A stretch of 64,000 nt of DNA from CAVTWS01 sp963738445 (GTDB lineage Bacteria > Actinomycetota > Acidimicrobiia > Acidimicrobiales > SHLQ01), in NCBI GenBank assembly GCA_963738445.1, contig CAVTWS010000023.1:455076-519075 (forward strand), read 5' to 3'. The notes beneath the pieces are model-generated. The model was not told the origin of the DNA. It saw only the letters and a program-made list of their open reading frames with translations, and did no database searches. How positions within the stretch are numbered: the first letter of the stretch is position 1; each line of letters begins with the position of its first letter. The translations under genes and the position numbers were made by a program. Positions 28,207 through 37,662 of the stretch are shown one piece after another.

Positions 28207-28212
28207 TAGGCT
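28207..28212 (+). promoter_or_regulatory. -10 box TAGGCT of the PKD gene
   Basis: TAGGCT lies 14 nt before ATG 28227, giving a leader of about 7-8 nt. It excludes the longer reading from GTG 28155, which would start upstream of the promoter. Confidence 0.5.
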
Positions 28213-28226
28213 CGAACGGCGTAGGG

Positions 28227-31200
28227 ATGCCACCGCGAGGTTGCCATCACGAGGTAGGGAGTGCGGTCATCGGTACGGGGCGACGGAGACTGATCCAACG
28301 GACGGGCGCAGGCGTGGTCGTGGGTGTCGTCGCGCTGCTCGCCGTGCGGGTGGGCGCCAGCGAGTCGGCGATCGTGGTTCTGGCCGAACCCACCGCCTGG
28401 TTGGGCAACGGGGGCAGCGGGTCGGTCGTCCTGGCCAACGCGATCGACGGCGGCGTGATGTCGCGCGTCGAGATCGGCGAACCGCGGCACTCGGTGGATG
28501 CGGTCGCCACGGCCGGTGGCGTGGTGGTCCTCGATCGCAACGACAGCGAGATCCGCCGCGTCGAAGGTTCGTCCCTCGAGGTTTCCCGCACCGACAGCAC
28601 CGACCGGGATGGCCGTGAGCTCGAGCTCTTCGGCAGCGACGGGGCGATCTTCCTCGTCGACTCGGATCAGATCGACGTGCTCGACCCTCAGACCCTCTCC
28701 GTGCTCCGTACCGAGCCGATCGGTTCCTTCGCGTCGTACGGGGTCGTCGACCGCACCGACACCCTGTGGGCCGTCGACAGCGGCGGTGGGCGGCTGTATC
28801 GGGTCTCCGAGGAAGGTTCGTCGAGCCAGGGCGATCTCGGCGGCGGCACGGTGGTGCTGGTGTCGGGAGATGCGTACGTGGTCAACGCAACGGCCGGCCG
28901 GGTGTCGGCCGCGACGCCCGGGGCACTCGGCGGGGCCAATTCCCTGCCCGACGATCTCGGCCCGGTGGTGGCGGCCGGCTCCGCCACGGGTGCGCCCCTG
29001 CGACGCATCGCCGTGGCCGACACGAATGGGTCCCGGATCGTCGTCGTCGATCTCGATGCCGGCACGTGCGATGTCGTCGATCTCAGTCCCGAGCTGGGCA
29101 CCGTGACCTCGATCGCCCTGGATCAGGGCTTCGTCTACGCCGTCGATCCCGATTCCGGGGCGTTGGTGTCGATTCCGATCGATGGCGACGATGCCGGCCG
29201 GCCCGTCGGCCTGCAGATCGACCAGGCGATCGGGCACCGGCTCGAACTGTTCGAACGCAACGGGCAGATCTGGTTCAACGATCTGGACAGCTCGGTGGCG
29301 GCCGTCCTGTCCGGTGGCGAGGTTCGCTTCCTGATCGACAAGGACGGTGAATCAGCCGACGGAGAGGCTGAAGTCGCCACCGTCGATGACGGTCCGGGCA
29401 CCATCGTCACCCCGTCCGACAGCGCCTCCGTGGCCATCTCGACCGCCATCAACGACTTCGCCCAGGACCTGGCCGACGACACCGCCGCCGTGGAGAACAT
29501 CAGCGGAACCGTGGCGGAGGCGGTGGTCGAGACCCCGGCCGACGAGGCCGGCCCGGTGGAACCCCCGGATCCTGATGAGCTCCTGGCCAACTTCAGCTTG
29601 ACCGCCAACACCGTGCGGGTCGGCGACACCGTGTCGTTCAGCGACCGTTCGATCGGCAACCCGACCAGCTGGAGCTGGAACTTCGGCGATGGCACCGTCG
29701 AGTCCGAGCCCGACGTGAGCCATTCGTGGCGGCGATCCGGTGTCTACACGGTGGTGCTCACCGTGGATCGACCCGGCGAGACCGACACCGCGGCCACCCA
29801 GGTGACCGTGCTCCCGGTCGACAGCCCGCTTCCGCCGACCGCTGACTTCACCTTCAGCTCCGACACCGTCGAGGTCGGCGAGACCGTGTCCTTCCTCAGC
29901 CAGTCGACCGGCGGACCGACCCAGATCACCTGGTCCTTCGGTGACGGCACGGGCGCTTCGGGGGTGTCCGTCTCCCACGCGTGGTCGCAGCCGGGCCAGT
30001 TCCGGGTGAACATCGTGGCCGCCAACGCCGTCGGATTCGATACCGCAGGCGTGATCATCACCGTGATCCCGACCTCGGCGATCCAGCAGCCCTCGGTCAC
30101 CATCGCCGCGTCGTCCACCCAGCTCGCCGTGGGCGCGCCCGTCGACCTGACGGCCCTCGTCACCGGCAGTCCGACCACCTTCGAATGGACCTTCGGCGAC
30201 GGCAGCACCGGCCAGGGCACATCGGTCCGGCACTCGTACTCGCAAGCCGGCGCGTACGGCGTGCGCGTCGTCGTGACGAACTCGGCTGGCTCGGCGGAGG
30301 CCGCGGTCACCATCACGGTCGGTGGCAGCGTCGGCCCCGAGACCGGAGCCGCCCCGGTCGCCCGCTTCAGCTACAGCCCTCTGGCGCCCACGACGAATCA
30401 GCCGCTGTCGTTCGTCAGCTCGTCGACCAACAACCCGACCTCGCTGACATGGGATTTCGGTGACGGCTCGACCGGCACCGGCGCCTCGATCCAGCACCGG
30501 TTCAGTCGTACTGGCACCTATACGGTCGTGCTCACCGCCGCCAACGCCTTCGGGTCGAACCTCTCGAGGTTGTCGATCACCGTGGCCGGCACGGTCGATC
30601 CGCCGAACGCGGCGTTCACGTTCTCGCCCGCCGAGCCCCGGGTCGGCGACATCGTCACGTTCACCGATGTCTCCACCGGCAGCCCCGAGAGCTGGGCGTG
30701 GACCTTCGAGGGTGCGTCACCGTCGGACAGTCAGAACCCGGCGCTGGTGTTCGCCGCGGCGGGGGCCTACGACGTCACCCTCACCGTGACCAATGACGCC
30801 GGCAACGACCGCGTCACCCAGACGGTCACCGTGCTCCCGCAGGGTCCGCGGTCGGCGTTCATCTTCTCGCCGGTCGCGCCGCTCCAGGCCGAACCGGCCC
30901 AGTTCACCGACCGTTCAACCGGCGCGCCGACCCAATGGGCGTGGGACTTCGGCGACGGCACGACCTCAACCCTCCAGAATCCGGTGCACACGTTCGTCAC
31001 GCCGAACACCTACGTCGTGAGTCTGACCGTCACCAACGCCGGAGGCTCGCACACCTCCACCCAGGCGGTGGTGGTCAACCCCCCGGCCCCGAACGCCAAC
31101 TTCACCATGTCGCCCACGCCGGCGACGGTCGGCCAGACGGTGGTCTTCTCGGACACGTCGACGGGGATCGTGACCTCGCGGTTCTGGAACTTCGGCGATG

Positions 31201-31889
31201 GAACCACCTCGACCGTCGACAACCCGACCCACTCCTACGCGTCGGCGGGGCAGTACACCGTGACCCTCATCGCATCCGGACCGGGTGGGCAGGACGATCG
31301 CATCCGGACCTTGCAGGTCAACAACGTGCCGGTCAACGTGTTCTTCGTGGCGTCGGCGACCAACGTGGTGGTTGGCGAGCCCGTGTTCTTCGACAACCAG
31401 TCCACCGGCTCGACATCGTGGGCGTGGGACTTCGACGACGACACCTCCTCCACTGCTGAGGATCCGACCCACTCGTTCACCTCGCCGGGTCGCTACCGGG
31501 TCGAGCTCACCGCCTTCGGCCCCGGCGGAAGCGATCGCCACACGGTGACCGTCCAGGTGGTCTCGGCTCCGCCGGTGGCCTCCTTCAGCTTCTCGCCCGC
31601 GTCGCCGGTGGTGGGTGAGGACGTGACCTTCACCGATGCGTCGGTCAATGCCGACGATTGGAGCTGGGACTTCGGCGACGGCGAGAGCTCGACCGACAGG
31701 AACCCGGTTCACCAGTACACGGAAGCTGGGGACTACTTGGTCGTTCTGACCGTGACCGGCCCCGGTGGCGTCGACGACTTCCAGGTGCCGATCACGGTGG
31801 TCGCGCCGCCGCCCACGACGACCACGACGACCACGACGACCACGACGACCACCACGCTGCCGCCGCCCCCTCCTCCGCCCGAAGACTGA
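28227..31889 (+). CDS. surface protein with beta-propeller and nine PKD domains
   Basis: 1,220 residues. A signal-anchor (AGVVVGVVALLAVRVG) is followed by a region of about 400 residues with repeated DxD/strand units (VVVLDRNDSEIRR, FLVDSDQIDVLDPQTL, LWAVDSGGGRLYRV, IVVVDLDAGTCDVVDL) that reads as a beta-propeller. Nine PKD domains of about 78 residues span residues 451-1190, each with a W-x-FGDG core; the fifth has WTFEGASPS and the eighth WDFDDDTS instead. The end is 14 consecutive threonines and seven prolines, with no sorting motif or final TM. It is probably an exported adhesive or structural protein. It converges with the TgpA-like gene. Confidence 0.88.
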   Translation: MPPRGCHHEVGSAVIGTGRRRLIQRTGAGVVVGVVALLAVRVGASESAIVVLAEPTAWLGNGGSGSVVLANAIDGGVMSRVEIGEPRHSVDAVATAGGVVVLDRNDSEIRRVEGSSLEVSRTDSTDRDGRELELFGSDGAIFLVDSDQIDVLDPQTLSVLRTEPIGSFASYGVVDRTDTLWAVDSGGGRLYRVSEEGSSSQGDLGGGTVVLVSGDAYVVNATAGRVSAATPGALGGANSLPDDLGPVVAAGSATGAPLRRIAVADTNGSRIVVVDLDAGTCDVVDLSPELGTVTSIALDQGFVYAVDPDSGALVSIPIDGDDAGRPVGLQIDQAIGHRLELFERNGQIWFNDLDSSVAAVLSGGEVRFLIDKDGESADGEAEVATVDDGPGTIVTPSDSASVAISTAINDFAQDLADDTAAVENISGTVAEAVVETPADEAGPVEPPDPDELLANFSLTANTVRVGDTVSFSDRSIGNPTSWSWNFGDGTVESEPDVSHSWRRSGVYTVVLTVDRPGETDTAATQVTVLPVDSPLPPTADFTFSSDTVEVGETVSFLSQSTGGPTQITWSFGDGTGASGVSVSHAWSQPGQFRVNIVAANAVGFDTAGVIITVIPTSAIQQPSVTIAASSTQLAVGAPVDLTALVTGSPTTFEWTFGDGSTGQGTSVRHSYSQAGAYGVRVVVTNSAGSAEAAVTITVGGSVGPETGAAPVARFSYSPLAPTTNQPLSFVSSSTNNPTSLTWDFGDGSTGTGASIQHRFSRTGTYTVVLTAANAFGSNLSRLSITVAGTVDPPNAAFTFSPAEPRVGDIVTFTDVSTGSPESWAWTFEGASPSDSQNPALVFAAAGAYDVTLTVTNDAGNDRVTQTVTVLPQGPRSAFIFSPVAPLQAEPAQFTDRSTGAPTQWAWDFGDGTTSTLQNPVHTFVTPNTYVVSLTVTNAGGSHTSTQAVVVNPPAPNANFTMSPTPATVGQTVVFSDTSTGIVTSRFWNFGDGTTSTVDNPTHSYASAGQYTVTLIASGPGGQDDRIRTLQVNNVPVNVFFVASATNVVVGEPVFFDNQSTGSTSWAWDFDDDTSSTAEDPTHSFTSPGRYRVELTAFGPGGSDRHTVTVQVVSAPPVASFSFSPASPVVGEDVTFTDASVNADDWSWDFGDGESSTDRNPVHQYTEAGDYLVVLTVTGPGGVDDFQVPITVVAPPPTTTTTTTTTTTTTTLPPPPPPPED
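31815..31856 (+). repeat. Thr-codon microsatellite at the PKD gene end
   Basis: Fourteen Thr codons in a 9-bp period (ACG ACG ACC), just before a proline run and the stop. The period is in frame, so length change would only alter the linker. Confidence 0.9.
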
Positions 31890-31959
31890 TCCTCAACCCC
31901 TCCCGGTTGGTCGGAGGTGAGGTGATGACCCGGCAGCTGGCCGCGTGTGTACCGTCGAT

Positions 31960-32011
31960 CGTTCTGGGAGACAGACCTGTCGCCCACGCGACCAGCACGT
32001 CTCCCAGAACG
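31960..32011. terminator. large inverted repeat between convergent genes
   Basis: Perfect 13-bp arms CGTTCTGGGAGAC (31960-31972) and GTCTCCCAGAACG (31999-32011) around a 26-nt loop that itself holds GTCGC-CCAC-GCGAC. It lies in the 187-nt gap between the PKD and TgpA-like stops. It can serve both strands, and is followed by imperfect TCGATTCGGG repeats (32019-32058). Confidence 0.6.
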
Positions 32012-32076
32012 GGGGTGTATCGATTCGGGTGTCTCGATTCGGGGGTTTCGACTCAGGGTCCCGATCGACGGGTTGC

Positions 32077-34381
32077 TCAGCGGCGCAACAGGGGTCGAGG
32101 GTCGAGGGCGGCCCGTAACCTTCCCCAGCGGCTGCGGTGGGCGGCGAGCTCACCCCGGAACGTCGTGGCGTTGGTCCACGCCCGATCGATGTGTTCGGCG
32201 CCCGGCTCGCCGAGCGAGTAGAGCGTCCGGCGCACGTCGGGCACCAGTTGGCGGATCGCCGACGACTCGGGCTCGGGCACCACCGTGGCGGCCGCGGTCA
32301 CGATCTCGGAGAGCGTCATCCACGGAGCGGTGCGGATGCCCGATTCGAGGAGCCCGTCCGTGCTGTCGCGCCAGGCCCCGACCAGCCGCTGGGTCGGGGT
32401 TCCACGTTGCCGGCGTGATCGTCGGCGCAGGAGCTTGGCTCCGAGGACCGCCAGGGCGTACAACGCGAGCACGAGGATGGCGATGGATGCCAGAACGACC
32501 GCGGTGCGGATCGGTCGCCCCCGCTCCTCGGGTGTCTCCACCGTGGTGTCACCCTGCTCGGGGTCGTCGACCTCGGGGGTCGGCTGCTGTTCGATCACCA
32601 CGCCCCCGGCGGGAGGAGCCACGACCTCGGTGGGGGCCTGGGTGAGACCGATGTCGGCGGGACTCGGCTCGAACGGTACCCACCCGATGCTTCCGAAACG
32701 CACTTCGGGCCACACGTGGTAGTCCTGGGTGGTCAGGTCGGTGACGGGCGAGTACACACCGTCGGCATCGGCCCGGGTGGTGCGGAGGCCGACGACGAGA
32801 CGGGTCGGGATGCCTTGGCTGCGGGCGAGGACGGCGAACGCCGCCGCATGTTGCTCGGCGAGGCCCGCTCGCTCGGTGCTGAGGAAATCGAGCAGCCGAC
32901 CCACGCTGTGGCCCGACGGGGCGCTCGAGATCGTGGGGAACTGCTGGAGCGCCGCCTCCAGCGCCCGTAGGCGCTCGATCGGGGTGCCGTCGCCCATCAG
33001 ATCGGCGGCCAGGGGGGCGAACTGCTGAGCCACGCCAGCGGGGAGTTGGGCCAAGCGGGCAAGGTCGCCGTCGGCTGGTGTCTCGGCCTGGTTGAGCTCC
33101 TCGGCGCTCGGGGTGGGGATCAGCGAGGAGACGGAATAGGTCGTGTCCTCGAAGTCGAGATCCCTGACCAAGATGCCGTCGTCGGGGGCGTAGAGGATGT
33201 CGTCACTCGAGATCTCGATCGGGTTCCGTGCCGCCGGCAGCCACGGGGTGTCGACATCGATGAGGGTGACGGTCTGCTCGACCTCGCTCGCGTCGACGGT
33301 GATGTCATCCGGGCTGAGCCGGGAGCTCGCCTGCTCGAATTGCCCGCTCGAGGTCCACGAGGCGCCGTCGTAGGTGTCGAGGGCCACAATGGCGACGCGA
33401 TCGACGAGACCGACATCGGCGGGATCGACCATCTCGACGGTGGCCACGTCGGTCGGGGGGTCGACGGCCAGGAAACCGCGGATCTGGAAGAGCGGGTTGA
33501 TGGTTTGCGAGAGGTTCACCTGCTCGGTGCGGATGTCACGCGGGTCGAACGCGTCGAACCGGTCCGGGTCGGCGGCCGCAGCGACGATGGCGGGTCCGAG
33601 GACGGCGCACAAGATGACGGCCGGGACGCCGGTGCGCACCCGGCTCGAGACGACCACGCCGGGCGGTGGCGCATCCGGGCTCTGGGTGACGGGCGAGCGC
33701 TCGAAGACCAAATTCCGGGCTGGAGCGCACGACGACGAACAGCAATCCGCCGCCGGCGAGGAGGGCCGCCTGGACGATGGTCGACGCGTCGGTGGACGAC
33801 GTCAGCGGCATGGAGAGGGCGAAGTACACGACGGCGGGCAGGATCGGGCCGAGCACGCTGCGCGAGCGGGCCACCAGTTCCACGCCGATGACGGCAGCCA
33901 GCCACGCCGCGGCGATGGCCAGGGTGGTGGTGGGGGAGTGGACGGTGACCGGCAGGACCGCGTCGAGCGTGTCGGTCCAGCCGCCGGAGATGGCCGAGGT
34001 GAGCTCGCTGACGGTGTCGCCGGTCGGGATGCCGTTGGGCATGGTGCCGTTGAGGCTGACATAGGCGGTGACCAGGAGCCCGGCGACGAGGTAGGCGGCG
34101 GCGCGGATCGGTGCGGCGACGCGGCGCCGGTGCAGGAACAGTCCGAGGGCACCGGCGAGCGCGGTGGCGATCACCGGCCGGGCCACGAAGGACCAGGAAC
34201 GGTAGAGCGGATGGAGCGCGGTGGCGGCGACGGCCGGCAGTAGGGCCGCCATCACGATCTCGAGCCCCGGTATGCGACGGTGACCGGCGAGCCTGGGCAG
34301 CGCAGACTGCGGCGTGATGCCGCGACCGAGACGTTCCGGCGGTTCCGGCGGCGAGGGGCGGGGTGGGGCGGTGGCGGTCAT
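32077..34381 (-). CDS. TgpA-like transglutaminase-fold membrane protein with DUF4129, one frameshift
   Basis: 768 codons after one +1 shift near 33713 (CCGGAATTT; one G too many). It has a multi-spanning N-terminus (residues about 40-220), then PAVILCAVLGPAIVAAA, an extracellular domain, the transglutaminase core, TM AVVLASIAILVLALYALAVL, and a DUF4129 tail (GTPTQRLVGAWRDSTDGLLESG). The core keeps ARSQGIPTRLVVG and the histidine in DYHVWPEV. Where family members have a catalytic cysteine (GxCExFA) this protein has GLAEQHA, and the third residue is FEPSP not FDPTP. It may be catalytically dead. Its ATG overlaps the DUF58 stop. Confidence 0.85.
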
Positions 34382-35518
34382 CGTTTCATCCGGTGGTTCC
34401 AGGACGATGCGAAGTCGACACCGGTGCGGGCGTTGATCACCACGGCTCCGGGGAGCTCGACGACGTTGCGGCTGGTCGGGGCGCCGAGGCGTCCGATCGT
34501 GATGTTGCGGTACCGGGCCCGCAGCGGGCCGACGGCGACGAGATCGTCGGCCGGGGCGCGACCGGTGATCACGGCGAGGGAGAACCCGCCCCGGCGCCCG
34601 CGCGCCGCCCGGGCGGTCTCGCCGATCCCGCCTTCGTCGGAGGGTTCCAGAGCGGCCAGGCGGTCGAGGACCGAGACCCGGCCCGAGTGACTGTCGACGT
34701 CGAGGCCGCAGGTGGTCATGAGCCGATACGGGAAGCGCCGCTGCATCGAGGCGTGGATGATGGATGCCGCGACGCTGATCGCCTCCTCGAAGGACTCCTC
34801 GTCGTGGACCTGATAGCGGGTGTCGAGGATGACCAGGGTCCGCGGCTGGTGGCTGTCGACGTTGTGGCGGACCATCAACTGGCCGGTCTTGGCCGACGAA
34901 CGCCAGTGGATCAGCCGGAGGTCGTCGCCGACGACGTACTCACGCAGGTTCTGGAACGCGATGCCGCCCTCGGGCGCCTCACCACTGCTCGGGCCGTCGA
35001 GGTCGCGTATCAGGCCCGTCGGGAAGGGGTCCATCTCGTGGATCACGGGATGCACGTACAGCTTCACCGAACCGTGGTCCTCGGCGCCGCGTTGCACGAA
35101 TCCGAACGGGTCGACCCGGTTGATCGCCAACGGACCGACTTGATACACGCCGCGCCGGGCCGTGGGCAGAGGTTGCATCAGCACCGTGCTGCCGTGGGGC
35201 TCGATGTCGGGCACCAGCACCGGGATGCGTCGGTCGCCGAAGGCTTCGAAGGCGATGCCGCTCCCGATGCGGCTGCCGCTCTCGTTGGTGAGCGTGAGCT
35301 CACAATGGGCGGCGTGACCGGCGGTGACGCGTTCGGGAAGCAGCCGCCACGTGCGCGCGAACGGCTGGGCGTCGGGCCACGAACAACGCCCCCACGATCA
35401 GAGCGAGCGCCAGCGCGGCCGCCAGGGCGAGCAGCGAGCGGTAGCGAAGGATGGCGCCGACGACGGCGCAGACGAGGACGAGGCCGATGCACCCGCGACC
35501 GGTGCGGGTCAGCGACAT
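34378..35518 (-). CDS. DUF58 domain protein, one frameshift
   Basis: 380 codons after one +1 shift near 35352 (CACGTGGCGG; one G extra). Two N-terminal TM segments (GCIGLVLVCAVVGAILRY, LLALAAALALALIVGALFVA) precede a beta-rich region (LLPERVTAGHAAHCELTLTN) and then the DUF58 core VVGDDLRLIHWRSSAKTGQLMVR, with a vWA-like RTLVILDTRY. DUF58 proteins work with MoxR ATPases and TgpA partners. The stop overlaps the next gene (ATGA). It is two nt from the MoxR stop, so it is one operon. Confidence 0.85.
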
Positions 35519-35520
35519 CG

Positions 35521-36528
35521 TCAGTCCGCCTGTCGTGGTACCGGCACGGCCTCGATGATCTGGTCGAGAAGGGACGTGACGGTGACGCCCTGCAACTCCG
35601 CTTCCGGGCTCACGATCAGACGATGTCCGAGCACCATGGGCGCCAGGAGCTTGATGTCCTCAGGGATCACGTAACCGCGGTCGAACGACGCGGCCAGGCT
35701 GCGCGAGGTCCGGGCGAGCGCCATGCTGCCACGAGGGCTGGCGCCCAGGCGCAACTGGGGCACTCGGCGGGTGGCCGAGGTCAGGGCGATGATGTATTCG
35801 CGGACCTTGGGGGCGATGTAGATGTCCTCGGCCATTCGAACCATCTCGAGCATGTCGCTGGCCGACAGCACCGGCTTGAGCGTGGGCCGGGACCGTTTGG
35901 TCAGGAGCTCGTCGATGATCTCCATCTCGGCGTGGGCCGACGGGTAGCCGACACCGATCTTCATCAGGAAGCGGTCGAGCTGCGCTTCGGGCAGCGGATA
36001 GGTGCCTTCCTGCTCGATCGGGTTCTGGGTCGCGATGACCATGAACGGTTCGGGCACCCGGTGCGGCACGCCGTCGACGGTCACCTGGTGCTCCTCCATG
36101 ACCTCGAGCAACGCCGACTGGGTCTTGGGTGAGGCGCGGTTGATCTCGTCGCCGAGGACCACGTTGGCGAACACGGAGCCGGGGTGGAACTCGAACCGGG
36201 AGTTCGTCTGGTTGTAGATCTGGACGCCGGTGACGTCGGACGGGAGCAGGTCGGGGGTGAACTGGATGCGCGAGAGCGAGCCCTCGATGGACTCGGCGAT
36301 GGCCTTGGCCAGCGATGTCTTGCCGACTCCGGGGACATCTTCGACCAGGAGGTGTCCCTCCGACATCAAGCAGACTAGGGCGTAGCGGATGGCGTCGTCC
36401 TTGCCCCGGATGATCTGGCCGATGTTTCGGCTCAGCAGCTCGAAGCGCTCGGCGTACACCGCGGTCTCGATGTCGTCGGTCCATGTGCCGGTTCGGGCGC
36501 CGGTGACGGCCTGCTCATTGATGGTCAA
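35521..36528 (-). CDS. MoxR-family AAA+ ATPase
   Basis: 335 residues. Walker A is VEDVPGVGKTSLAKAIA, Walker B is VVLGDEINRASPKTQSALLEVMEEHQV, sensor I is MVIATQNPIEQEGTYPLPEAQLDRF, and sensor 2 lies around LRLGASPRGSMALARTSRSLA. It is a chaperone-like ATPase that acts on metal or vWA proteins, here probably DUF58. The start is TTG 36528, chosen because AGGAGAG sits four nt upstream; no ATG or GTG is close. It is the first gene of the MoxR-DUF58-TgpA operon. The 258-bp gap to tlyA contains an AT-rich stretch but no clear gene. Confidence 0.93.
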   Translation of the reverse strand: MTINEQAVTGARTGTWTDDIETAVYAERFELLSRNIGQIIRGKDDAIRYALVCLMSEGHLLVEDVPGVGKTSLAKAIAESIEGSLSRIQFTPDLLPSDVTGVQIYNQTNSRFEFHPGSVFANVVLGDEINRASPKTQSALLEVMEEHQVTVDGVPHRVPEPFMVIATQNPIEQEGTYPLPEAQLDRFLMKIGVGYPSAHAEMEIIDELLTKRSRPTLKPVLSASDMLEMVRMAEDIYIAPKVREYIIALTSATRRVPQLRLGASPRGSMALARTSRSLAASFDRGYVIPEDIKLLAPMVLGHRLIVSPEAELQGVTVTSLLDQIIEAVPVPRQAD

Positions 36529-36774
36529 GGTGCTCTCCTGAGCCGATCTCGAACGTCGCGGGATCCTGACGCCCACTGCCGCCGCTGTGCCCTTCGGTAC
36601 GCCATGGCCGTCCGTTGAGGCATCCGCAGAAATTACCGTGAATCTCAGCCGCAAACACTGTCGCGCCCAATGAGGCTCCACCATAGGCAATCCGGCGATT
36701 CCTGACGTGTCGCCCCGGTCACGTTCCGGGCCGGGCGGACGGGCGCTGGTCACGCCGCCGGGTCCGGGCGATGC

Positions 36775-36780
36775 CATGAT
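36775..36780 (+). promoter_or_regulatory. -10 box CATGAT of tlyA (leaderless)
   Basis: CATGAT, 6 nt, then GTG 36787. The first base departs from TANNNT but the spacing is that of the other leaderless genes. Confidence 0.4.
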
Positions 36781-36786
36781 GCACCG

Positions 36787-37662
36787 GTGCGACGCCGCCT
36801 CGACGTGGAGCTCGTCCGCCGCGGTCTGGCGTCGAGTCGCGCCCAGGCCCAGGAGCTGGTGGCGGCGGGTGGCGTCACCGTTCGCGGCGCGCCGACCGAC
36901 AAGCCCAGCCGGCAGGTCGGCGACGACGAGCCGATCGAGATCCTCTCCCGACCTCGTTTCGTGAGCCGTGGCGGGTTGAAGCTCGACGCAGCCCTCGATG
37001 CCTTCGGCGTCGATGTGACCGAACTCCGGGCCATCGATGTCGGCTCCTCCACCGGTGGCTTCACCGATTGCCTGATCCAGCGCGGCGCTCGGGAGGTCGT
37101 GGCCATCGATGTGGGCCGCCACCAGTTGCACGAGCGATTGCGCGCAGATGCGAAGGTGGTCGTCCACGAGCAAACATCCGTTCGGGGTCTCGATCCGGCT
37201 TCGGTCGGGGGCCCGGCCCCGTTCGTGTGCACGGATGTGTCGTTCATCTCGCTGCGCCTCATCCTGCCGGACCTGGTGGCGCTGGCCGACGACGGAGCGA
37301 ACCTCGTCCTCCTGGTCAAACCGCAGTTCGAGGCCGGTCGGGCCGAGGCCGACAAGGGTCGCGGCGTCATCCGCGATCCGACGATCCACGCTCGGGTGCT
37401 GGCGGAGGTCGTCGAGTCGGCCGCGTCCGCCGGTGCGGTCATGCTCGGCCTGGATCGGTCGCCGTTGGTGGGGGCCGACGGCAACGTGGAGTTCCTGTTG
37501 CACCTCGGGGTACCCCTCGAGTCCCGCGGGTGCGCCGGTGAGGCGCCACCGCCCACTACCGTCGACGACGAGCACGTGACCGCCGCTATCCGCCGGGTGA
37601 CCGAACCCGGCGAGGTCGGCGAGATCGACGGCACCCAGGCCGGCTCCCTGGAGGCGACGTGA
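36787..37662 (+). CDS. tlyA: TlyA-family rRNA 2'-O-methyltransferase
   Basis: 291 residues. An S4 RNA-binding domain (RRRLDVELVRRGLASSRAQAQ, VTVRGAPTDKPSRQV) precedes an FtsJ-like methyltransferase domain with the SAM motif AIDVGSSTGGFTDCLIQRGA, then FVCTDVSFISLR and LVKPQFEAGR. In mycobacteria TlyA methylates 16S and 23S rRNA and its loss gives capreomycin resistance (family knowledge). The C-terminus is longer than usual. The stop overlaps the NAD kinase start (GTGA). Confidence 0.93.
   Translation: MRRRLDVELVRRGLASSRAQAQELVAAGGVTVRGAPTDKPSRQVGDDEPIEILSRPRFVSRGGLKLDAALDAFGVDVTELRAIDVGSSTGGFTDCLIQRGAREVVAIDVGRHQLHERLRADAKVVVHEQTSVRGLDPASVGGPAPFVCTDVSFISLRLILPDLVALADDGANLVLLVKPQFEAGRAEADKGRGVIRDPTIHARVLAEVVESAASAGAVMLGLDRSPLVGADGNVEFLLHLGVPLESRGCAGEAPPPTTVDDEHVTAAIRRVTEPGEVGEIDGTQAGSLEAT

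Noticed and set aside
28155..28226. A longer N-terminus for the PKD protein from GTG 28155
   Set aside because: It would start inside the first palindrome and upstream of the -10 box; ATG 28227 gives a proper signal-anchor start.
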